The notes under the pieces were generated by a model. The model ran no database searches and was not told where the DNA came from. It saw only the letters and a program-made list of their open reading frames with translations. The translations under genes and the position numbers were made by a program. Of a DNA stretch of 36,468 bases, positions 8,410-14,178 are shown piece after piece (position 1 is the stretch's first letter; every line of letters begins with the position of its first letter). This stretch comes from a bacterium (lineage in GTDB: Bacteria > Patescibacteriota > Microgenomatia > UBA1400 > PJMF01). The stretch is taken from assembly GCA_017431625.1 (NCBI GenBank), contig JAFRKQ010000007.1, positions 1 through 36,468 of the forward strand. The letters are read 5' to 3'.

Positions 8410-8754
8410 TTAGACCAAATTGTCATCCAAAGCCTCTTGGTTGACCACTACTTCTTCTTGAGTAGCCTCTGGTTGATGTTGTTGTTTGATGGCTTCTCGA
8501 GCCATTTCCTCACGGACATCATCAGTCATCACGCGTACCATCACCCGTTGATGTTGTTTGATTGCTCGAGCTCTTGTAATTACGCGAATGGCTTGGATTA
8601 AATTGCCTTGACGGCCAATAATCCGGCCATAATCCTCTTGATTGGCCGAAATTGAATAAACAATCACGCCATCAGCATCAGTTTGTTCATCCACCTGAAT
8701 TTCATCTGGATAAGCGACCAAACTCTTCAAGATATATTCGATGAGTTCTTTCAT
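8410..8754 (-). CDS. khpA: KH-domain RNA-binding protein KhpA
   Basis: Small KH-domain protein that binds RNA in the cytoplasm; in other bacteria it acts with KhpB in cell elongation and small-RNA biology. The KH signature IIGRQGNLIQAIR, with GxxG at residues 47-50, is intact. The core family length is about 75-80 residues; this one has 114 because of a Gln/Glu-rich tail (QQHQPEATQEEVVVNQEALD). It follows rpsP by 66 bases, the same rpsP-khpA order as in many Firmicutes and Actinobacteria. Confidence 0.93.
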   Translation of the reverse strand: MKELIEYILKSLVAYPDEIQVDEQTDADGVIVYSISANQEDYGRIIGRQGNLIQAIRVITRARAIKQHQRVMVRVMTDDVREEMAREAIKQQHQPEATQEEVVVNQEALDDNLV

Positions 8755-8820
8755 GATCTTCTTCCCTTTTTTGTCAGCCCCCTGCTACAAGCGCGCCAGC
8801 AAACAGCCAACATGGTTATA

Positions 8821-9216
8821 CTACTTATTTTCTACTGCTTGATCTTGAGTCTCAGCAGGCGCTTGTGTCACAGTCTCACTTGCAGCCGCAGCTTTTTCAG
8901 CTTCACTCGCGGCTTTTTGTTCCTCCAACTTGGCCTTAGCCTTCCGGCTTAACTCCAGCTTTTTCTCAGGGAATTTACCCCCATCCAGCGCAATTTTATG
9001 CAAAAAAGCCACGGTGGCCGTTGGCTGCGCTCCCTTAGCAATCCACTCATCATAAGCCTTTAAGTCAAGCTTGAGGACTTTAGGAGTGGCTGCTGGATGA
9101 TAATATCCCAAACTCACCAAATAACTACCATCACGTTTATCGCGGCACTCATTCACCACGATCCGATAACGCGGCTCTTTCTTTTTTCCCAATCGGGTCA
9201 ATTTAATTTTTAGCAT
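8821..9216 (-). CDS. rpsP: 30S ribosomal protein S16
   Basis: Early-assembling protein of the 30S body. The S16 signature is at the N-terminus: MLKIKLTRLGKKKEPRYRIV, followed by DGSYLVSLGYYHPAA and the region KGAQPTATV. The core ends near residue 85. The remaining ~45 residues are an Ala/Glu/Lys-rich extension (AKAKLEEQKAASEAEKAAAA) giving 131 residues. AAGGA lies about ten bases before the ATG. This message has a leader of about 27 bases, unlike most first genes in the window. Confidence 0.97.
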   Translation of the reverse strand: MLKIKLTRLGKKKEPRYRIVVNECRDKRDGSYLVSLGYYHPAATPKVLKLDLKAYDEWIAKGAQPTATVAFLHKIALDGGKFPEKKLELSRKAKAKLEEQKAASEAEKAAAASETVTQAPAETQDQAVENK

Positions 9217-9250
9217 CTTAATTATTTCCTTTTGCTAGTCAAGATTCCCT

Positions 9251-9256
9251 ATTATA
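9251..9256 (-). promoter_or_regulatory. -10 box of rpsP-khpA
   Basis: Extended -10, TGG followed by TATAAT, 34 bases before the rpsP ATG. The leader contains an SD-like AAAGGAAAT. A 6-bp hairpin (9271-9276 with 9281-9286) overlaps the end of rnc just upstream; it has no T-tract. Confidence 0.7.
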
Positions 9257-9285
9257 CCACATTAGTCAGCAATTGCGCGAGCAAT

Positions 9286-10257
9286 TCACGCCAGAGACTC
9301 ACTTTCTACTACTTTCTGGTCTTGTTTTGGTAATTTATCGATAATTTTTTGGACACTTTCCCGCCTACGCGACAAACTTTCGTTCTTTTTTTGGAACAAT
9401 TCCACCAAGGCGTTAATCTTCGAGCCACCTACCAGTTGATTACTGGCTGACTCGCGAGTAATGGCTTGTTGTTGTGCCGCCAACTGATAGGGCCGGGGAG
9501 AGACTTTGTAGGCCAGCAGTGAGTCATCAGTTGCCCCTTCCAGCAAACCAGCACGATAATCATCGGCCGCCGCCATCACTTTTTGCGCCAACTCATCATT
9601 TTCCAGACGCTCAAGGGCGATTTCCGCCGCCTCTTGCTGGGCCAGTTGCTTACTGTGAGCCGAACCCTCGGCAATAATATAAGGACCAATGGCTGCCCGT
9701 ACCGTGAAGTGTTTATCGTGATCAGGGCCAATTTCGTGCAAAATGTCATAAATCGGTGTCTCATAGCCCAAAGCCTGCACCAACTCCTGGAAAAGGCTTT
9801 TCGAGTCTTTATAAGCACCCTGTTCCATAATATCCTCAAACTGATTCAAAATCGCCTCATAAATAAACGACCGGACTTTTTCAAAACCGGCGTCCAGATA
9901 AATCGCCCCCAGCACTGCCTCCAAGGTGTCAGCCAACAAGGCATCATTATCACGACCACCGCCAGCCTCTTCGCCATGACTTACATACAGCATTTCCCCC
10001 AGACCCAATTCACGAGCGACATCCCCCAGAGTCGTCGTTTTCACCAAAGTTGAACGAATAGCAGTTAATTTGCCCTCGGGTGCATCTGGCAGCTGAGTGT
10101 ACAAAAATTCTGTGGTCACCAACTCCAGGACGGCATCACCCAAATATTCTAGCCGTTCGTTGGACTCGCGCGCTGCCGTGGCGTGTTCATTAATCGCACT
10201 CCGATGGGTTAAAGCCGTCAGCAGCAACAACTTATTTTTAAAATCCGGGATCTGCAT
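9286..10257 (-). CDS. rnc: Ribonuclease III with long C-terminal tail
   Basis: Cleaves double-stranded RNA, chiefly in rRNA precursor processing. The catalytic signature ERLEYLGDAVLELV is at residues 34-47, with the second acidic cluster near NDALLADTLEAVLGAIYLDA. A double-stranded RNA-binding domain follows (about 150-220, DSKSLFQELVQ and the SGxSKxxAxxxAA-like AHSKQLAQQEAAEIAL). The usual length is about 225-245; this protein has 323, because about 100 extra residues (basic, Gln/Lys-rich, ending KIIDKLPKQDQKVVESESLA) follow the dsRBD. The ATG at 10257 shares TGATG with the stop of the upstream ACP-like gene, and GAAGGA lies about ten bases before it. Confidence 0.94.
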   Translation of the reverse strand: MQIPDFKNKLLLLTALTHRSAINEHATAARESNERLEYLGDAVLELVTTEFLYTQLPDAPEGKLTAIRSTLVKTTTLGDVARELGLGEMLYVSHGEEAGGGRDNDALLADTLEAVLGAIYLDAGFEKVRSFIYEAILNQFEDIMEQGAYKDSKSLFQELVQALGYETPIYDILHEIGPDHDKHFTVRAAIGPYIIAEGSAHSKQLAQQEAAEIALERLENDELAQKVMAAADDYRAGLLEGATDDSLLAYKVSPRPYQLAAQQQAITRESASNQLVGGSKINALVELFQKKNESLSRRRESVQKIIDKLPKQDQKVVESESLA

Positions 10258-10568
10258 CAACCTAAATCCTTCTCCTCCAAGACCAACTCCAAAAGGTCAC
10301 TCACAGTTTGGCCTTCGTCATTTTCCATGGCACTTTCATAAAGTGATTCGCCATCGAGTTCATATTTGATAGCCAGCTCATGTGTCAAACGTTTCAGGTC
10401 ATACTCAGTAAGATTTAAATCACCATAAAGCTGTGAGTCTTCACGAATATCTTCCAGCCGATTACCAGTAGAATCGCTCAACATCAAGCGCAGCTCCGCC
10501 AAAACCGCTCGGCGTTCTGCCATACCCTTTGCATCCTCTGGTAGATGTTCAATCACTGGACCTGACAT
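10257..10568 (-). CDS. Acyl-carrier-protein-like protein lacking the carrier serine
   Basis: A 103-residue protein whose second half looks like an acyl carrier protein: acidic, with EDSQLYGDLNLTEYDLKRL aligned to the DDLGADSLDTVEL region and a later TVSDLLELV resembling helix 4. The serine that carries phosphopantetheine is replaced: the DSL position reads about T-E-Y. It should therefore not carry acyl chains. Position supports ACP ancestry: rpmF and rnc flank acpP in many bacteria, and here the plsX/fab genes are missing. It may have become a protein-interaction module. It overlaps rnc by one base (TGATG) and lies eight bases after nusB. Confidence 0.65.
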   Translation of the reverse strand: MSGPVIEHLPEDAKGMAERRAVLAELRLMLSDSTGNRLEDIREDSQLYGDLNLTEYDLKRLTHELAIKYELDGESLYESAMENDEGQTVSDLLELVLEEKDLG

Positions 10569-10576
10569 AACTTTTA

Positions 10577-11146
10577 TTATTCTTTAGTTTCGTTGTTAGC
10601 GGCCGTCCTATCTTGAGCGGACGCCACCGTCACTGCCACACTTTCATTTGTTTGCTCATTATTATCTGTTTTCGTCTCACTTGCAGGTTGCTGCTCGGCT
10701 TCAGGGCCATCTGGCAACATCAATTTTTCCAAGACAGCATTGACAAATGCATAAGAGTTTTCGGCACCAAAATCTTTAGCCAACTCCACACCTTCATCAA
10801 TCAAGACTTTCACCGGCGTATCCTTGGTAGCGTGTTCATGCAAAATCAGACGCAAAATCGCCAGATCAATCTTGGCCAAATCATGGACTGGTCGTTCGGT
10901 CGCTACCGTTTGGATTTGCGCGTCATATTCGTGCTTATGAGCTCGGATTTCGTCCAAGAGATTCTGATTGAAACTCACCAATTCCATATCAGACCAACTC
11001 TGGCCAGGAAATTCATCGGTAAAAAGAGCCTGCACCATTGCCATTCGGTCACGATGCCGAGTATCATCCTTGATTTTATTCAACTCTGGATCTTCCTCGA
11101 TGATTGTTTTCACTTGTTGCGCGTCATCTGGAGAATTGTACAGCAT
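10577..11146 (-). CDS. nusB: Transcription antitermination factor NusB
   Basis: All-helical RNA-binding protein that with NusE/S10 loads onto boxA of rRNA leaders and promotes antitermination. Family features are RDRMAMVQALF near residue 32, LAKIDLAILRLILHE (about 90-104) and the C-terminal EGVELAKDFGAENSYAFVNAVLEKL (about 118-142). It has 189 residues instead of ~140: about 25 extra at the N-terminus and a 45-residue Thr/Glu/Gln-rich tail after KLMLPDG. The ATG at 11146 is 32 bases after rpmF, with GAGAGGG about 10 bases upstream; a later start cannot be excluded. Confidence 0.9.
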   Translation of the reverse strand: MLYNSPDDAQQVKTIIEEDPELNKIKDDTRHRDRMAMVQALFTDEFPGQSWSDMELVSFNQNLLDEIRAHKHEYDAQIQTVATERPVHDLAKIDLAILRLILHEHATKDTPVKVLIDEGVELAKDFGAENSYAFVNAVLEKLMLPDGPEAEQQPASETKTDNNEQTNESVAVTVASAQDRTAANNETKE

Positions 11147-11178
11147 AATCAGCTACCCTCTCAAATCAAATCACGGTG

Positions 11179-11424
11179 CTATTTTTTGTCCGCAGTCGCC
11201 TTTTTACCTTTTTTAGTCAGCATTTTGTCAGCCAGTTGTTTCTTGGCGACTGACTCATCAACTGCTGGTCGTGGTCGCAAAACCATCAATAGTTTTTGTG
11301 CCATCTTATCTTTGTGCAAAGGCACTTTGGCCGTTTTGATGTTCTTGGTCAACTTGGGGGTATTGCCGCGACGGCGCTTGCCACGTTCGGCCCGAGTGAT
11401 CTTATTTTTTGGTAACGGTGTCAT
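11179..11424 (-). CDS. rpmF: 50S ribosomal protein L32 (bL32)
   Basis: Small basic ribosomal protein, 81 residues. The N-terminus MTPLPKNKITRAERGKRRR matches the bL32 pattern (P-K-x-K-x-S-x-x-x-x-x-x-R-R). The zinc-binding cysteines of many bL32 proteins are absent, and the C-terminal ~40 residues are a Lys-rich extension. Its place at the head of an rpmF-nusB-acp-rnc operon supports the call. SD-like AGAAAG precedes the ATG by about seven bases. The leader of about 75 bases holds two hairpins. Confidence 0.83.
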   Translation of the reverse strand: MTPLPKNKITRAERGKRRRGNTPKLTKNIKTAKVPLHKDKMAQKLLMVLRPRPAVDESVAKKQLADKMLTKKGKKATADKK

Positions 11425-11450
11425 ATGTTACTTTCTTTTTGGTTCATGTT

Positions 11451-11488
11451 TTTGTCTATCAGACAAACAAGCGCTCGCATTAACGAGC
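11451..11488 (-). promoter_or_regulatory. Two-hairpin leader of rpmF mRNA
   Basis: In the minus-strand leader, a GCTCG/CGAGC stem (11473-11477 with 11484-11488, 6-base loop) is followed by a TTTGTCT/AGACAAA stem (11451-11457 with 11461-11467, 3-base loop). They lie between the promoter at 11509-11514 and the rpmF ribosome-binding site. Autoregulation by a ribosomal protein is an inference. Confidence 0.5.
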
Positions 11489-11508
11489 CGCCAGCGTCCA
11501 CTTAGCGT

Positions 11509-11514
11509 ATTATA
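11509..11514 (-). promoter_or_regulatory. -10 box of rpmF-nusB-acp-rnc
   Basis: TATAAT preceded by TGA (extended -10) on the minus strand, 84 bases upstream of the rpmF ATG, giving one of the few leadered messages here. Confidence 0.7.
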
Positions 11515-11598
11515 TCACAACAAATCCATTTTTTACCACCAATCAGTCAAAATCCTCGCAATTACTGACAATATCAGTCAATCAAGAAGTGACTCCAC

Positions 11599-11747
11599 GG
11601 TTAAAATCCTATAATATTAAATACTAATATTATAGGATGTTGACTCAAATTTTACTTCAAATTCCAGACAAGAAAAACGCATAAAGTCCTATAATATATT
11701 ATTCTGATTTAATTTAGTCTGGAGAACTAAAAAAATTATAGGACTAA
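11599..11747. repeat. 150-bp intergenic repeat, copy A
   Basis: Nearly the same sequence as 16649-16798. It holds a perfect 14-bp hairpin (11606-11619 with 11625-11638, 5-base loop) and an 11-bp outer pair AGTCCTATAAT/ATTATAGGACT (11685-11695 with 11735-11745). The latter encloses GTCTGGAG, which can pair with an upstream TTCCAGAC. The ends form imperfect terminal inverted repeats (TTAAAATCCTATAAT against TTAGTCCTATAAT). The right end lies within five bases of a stop codon. Confidence 0.85.
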
Positions 11748-11749
11748 TT

Positions 11750-12139
11750 TTACTCGCTGGTAATCACCGTCCCGTCATTGAGCAAATGGACTTGCAGTCT
11801 CTCGTGTTCATGCCCCCAGCCGTCCAAGAGGACTACAGTTTCACTCGGCAGCTTTGACAAACACCAATAACCAGGCCGCCAAGGACTGGCTGTCACCGAA
11901 AGTTGCTGGACTTGTCCTTGCTTGTAAGTCAAAATATATGCCTGTTCATCTTGATAACGGACGCTAGCTGCCGGAACAATGACCCTATCACTATCTTGAG
12001 CGTGCACCTGGAAAGCGGCCACACTCACCCAAGAGGGGAGAGTCAAACTGGTCGTGCGTACATCATGCCAGACAGAAGCGATCCAGATCACACTTATCCA
12101 GACATTAACTACTGGTAACCACCGTCGCCAACTAGCCAT
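11750..12139 (-). CDS. Small membrane-anchored extracytoplasmic protein
   Basis: Unrecognised 129-residue protein. One hydrophobic helix near the N-terminus (about residues 8-24, LPVVNVWISVIWIASVW) after a short basic start (MASWRRW) suggests an uncleaved signal anchor, with about 100 residues outside. The rest is beta-like with many Val, Trp and Tyr (QAYILTYKQGQVQQL, SETVVLLDGWGHEHERLQV). No catalytic motif is seen. It is a single gene with its own promoter. The start codon and -10 box lie inside a 14-bp inverted repeat, suggesting specific control. The 150-bp repeat abuts its 3' end. Confidence 0.6.
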   Translation of the reverse strand: MASWRRWLPVVNVWISVIWIASVWHDVRTTSLTLPSWVSVAAFQVHAQDSDRVIVPAASVRYQDEQAYILTYKQGQVQQLSVTASPWRPGYWCLSKLPSETVVLLDGWGHEHERLQVHLLNDGTVITSE

Positions 12140-12177
12140 AATCTGACGTATTATATCAGATTATGGCTATTTGTCAA
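12133..12177 (-). promoter_or_regulatory. Promoter embedded in a 14-bp inverted repeat
   Basis: On the minus strand TTGACA (12177-12172), a 16-base spacer ending TGA, and TATAAT (12155-12150) drive the gene starting at 12139. Arms 12133-12146 and 12156-12169 (TAGCCATAATCTGA and its complement) are perfect, with the -10 box exactly in the 9-base centre and the start codon in one arm. A dimeric repressor bound here would block the promoter. Confidence 0.7.
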
Positions 12178-12199
12178 TATTTATTTTTTACTATATCAA

Positions 12200-13147
12200 T
12201 TATGCCTGGATACTACCAGCATATACCTGCTTTAAGGCAGCCACGCCCGCCGCCAGCTGTTGCTGCTCAGTTTCATCCAGCTCGGCCTTAATTTGTTGCT
12301 GGATCCCACTCCGACCCAAAACACAAGGCACTGAGACATTGATGCCACCTTGGCCATAATAATCGTCAATAGTAACGCTCAAAGGCAAAATGGTTTGCCA
12401 ATCGCTCCAGATAGTCTTGACGATTTTGGTAATGCTCGCGCCAATACCGTAGTAAGTCGCGCCTTTAGACTCAATGATAGCGTAAGCGGCATCACGGGCC
12501 TTGGTGTAAGCCTCCTGAGCCATTTCTCGAGAAAATCCCGGGAAAGACACCATTTTTTGACCACCAATGCTCGCACTCGAAATCACCGGAAAACTGTGAT
12601 CACCATGTTCACCCAAAACATAAGCGTGAATGGAACGAGCGTTGACTGGCAAGGACTCACTCAAATGAAAGCGGAAACGAGCGGTGTCCAAAAGTGTCCC
12701 ACTACCAAATATTTGTCCCGGACGAGCCTGGGGTACCAGTTGAGCGGCCCGATAAGTCATCAAATCGCAAGGATTGGCCACCATCAGCAAGAGGGCATTG
12801 GGCGCGGCTGCTAGCAGTTGGGGCACCATCGTATCCACAATTCCCAAGTTTTTGGCTGCCAACTCCAGACGTGACTCACCGGGCTGTTGGGGGGCACCAG
12901 CGCAAAAAACAAAGACATCGGTGCCTTTGAGATCATTATAGTCATCGCTGATGGTGATTTTGGTTTTGTGCGAAAGCGTCATCGCGTGCTCAAGATCAAG
13001 TTTTTCACCCACCAACTTTTCTTTGTGTCGGCCAAAAAGGGTAATCTCCTGACAAAATCCAGCCAAAAGCAAAGCATAGGCAGCAGTCATGCCTACCTTG
13101 CCAGCACCCACAATCGTAACGTGAAAATAATCAGTTTCCGGGTTCAT
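12200..13147 (-). CDS. ldh: L-lactate dehydrogenase
   Basis: Reduces pyruvate to L-lactate with NADH, reoxidising the cofactor during fermentation; cytoplasmic. The 315-residue protein has the NAD-binding GAGKVG at residues 14-19. The substrate loop GAPQQPGESR (84-93) has Gln at the position (102 in LDH numbering) that separates lactate (Gln) from malate (Arg) enzymes, and the loop Arg is at 93. Asp154 and Arg157 (LLDTARFR) and catalytic His181 (GEHGDH) are present. AGAAAGGAA lies just before the ATG. It is the last gene after the epimerase (nine-base gap) in the TraG-like-epimerase-ldh run. Confidence 0.95.
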   Translation of the reverse strand: MNPETDYFHVTIVGAGKVGMTAAYALLLAGFCQEITLFGRHKEKLVGEKLDLEHAMTLSHKTKITISDDYNDLKGTDVFVFCAGAPQQPGESRLELAAKNLGIVDTMVPQLLAAAPNALLLMVANPCDLMTYRAAQLVPQARPGQIFGSGTLLDTARFRFHLSESLPVNARSIHAYVLGEHGDHSFPVISSASIGGQKMVSFPGFSREMAQEAYTKARDAAYAIIESKGATYYGIGASITKIVKTIWSDWQTILPLSVTIDDYYGQGGINVSVPCVLGRSGIQQQIKAELDETEQQQLAAGVAALKQVYAGSIQA

Positions 13148-13156
13148 TTTTCCTTT

Positions 13157-14161
13157 CTAGTTGTTTGTTTGCACCTGATAAAAAGCCAACATTCGCGCCA
13201 GTCCTTGGCGGAAAGGCACTTGCGGCTGCCAACCGAGCAGTTTTTTGGCTTTGCTAATATCGGGCTGACGCTTTAAAGGGTCATCAATTGGTAGTGGTCG
13301 ATACTCAAGCTGATCATCCGCTCGTCCAGTGACTTGATTGACAATTTGAGCCGTCTGCAAGATCGTAAATTCACCTGGATTACCAAGATTAATTGTCTCA
13401 CCAGCATAATCACTGGCCACAAAAGCCAAGGCCCCTGCTACCAAATCATCAACATAGCAATAAGAGCGCGTCTGCAAGCCATCACCATAAACAGTCAGCT
13501 TCTCGCCCGCTTGGACTTGCTTGATAAATTGTGGCAACACCCGGCCATCTTCCAAATCCATCCTGGGGCCATAAGTATTAAAAATCCGAATAATATAAGT
13601 TTTCAAACCAAAATCACGATAAAAAACACCACAAATTGACTCACCCATACGTTTGGATTCATCATAACAAGCCCGTGGACCATTGGGATTGACATTACCC
13701 CAATAAGTTTCCACTTGTGGATGGACTTGAGGATTGCCATAAGCTTCGCTCGAACCGGCAAAAAGCAAACGCGCCTCAGGTGCGTATTCACGCAACCACA
13801 CCAAGACATTATGTAAAGCCAAAGTATTAACCAAATAAGTCTCAGTCGGATGTTTTTGATAGCCGGGCGGAGAAGCAGGCGAAGCAAAATGTAGTACCAC
13901 GTCCACCCGCCCTTCCTGTTTTTTGATTTGCTCCAAAACTGACAGCGTGCCCGCTTGATCGTTTAAGTCTTGTTCAATCAAGCGAAAATTAGGATTGTTC
14001 ATCAAAAATTCCACATTGCGACGATTGCCAGTGATGAAATTATCAATACCGATGACCTTGGCACCACACTCGACAAGCCTTTCCGACAAATGTGATCCAA
14101 TAAATCCTGCTGCACCATTAATAATTACAACTTTTGATCTAAAAAATTGTTCAATCTCCAT
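13157..14161 (-). CDS. NAD-dependent sugar epimerase, probable UDP-glucuronate decarboxylase
   Basis: Short-chain dehydrogenase of the extended family acting on a nucleotide sugar. The 334 residues include the NAD motif GAAGFIG (16-22), GIDNFITGNRRNV, a catalytic Ser in FAGSSEAYG (about 135-142) and Tyr166/Lys170 in ACYDESK. The segments ARACYDE-like, RIFNTYGPRM and TRSYCYVDDLV are closest to UDP-xylose synthase (UDP-glucuronate decarboxylase); dTDP-glucose dehydratase or UDP-glucose epimerase are less likely. The product would feed glycan synthesis. A strong AAGGAGAG precedes the ATG, as expected for an operon-internal gene 17 bases after the TraG-like gene. Confidence 0.85.
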   Translation of the reverse strand: MEIEQFFRSKVVIINGAAGFIGSHLSERLVECGAKVIGIDNFITGNRRNVEFLMNNPNFRLIEQDLNDQAGTLSVLEQIKKQEGRVDVVLHFASPASPPGYQKHPTETYLVNTLALHNVLVWLREYAPEARLLFAGSSEAYGNPQVHPQVETYWGNVNPNGPRACYDESKRMGESICGVFYRDFGLKTYIIRIFNTYGPRMDLEDGRVLPQFIKQVQAGEKLTVYGDGLQTRSYCYVDDLVAGALAFVASDYAGETINLGNPGEFTILQTAQIVNQVTGRADDQLEYRPLPIDDPLKRQPDISKAKKLLGWQPQVPFRQGLARMLAFYQVQTNN

Positions 14162-14178
14162 AAATACTTTCTCTCCTT

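Larger units (their letters stand above)
11425..11748. other. Intergenic region with rpmF leader and repeat copy A
   Basis: This 325-base gap contains the rpmF promoter and structured leader (11425-11514), about 85 bases with nothing recognisable, and one full copy of the 150-bp intergenic repeat (11599-11747) reaching to the stop codon of the next gene. Confidence 0.7.
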
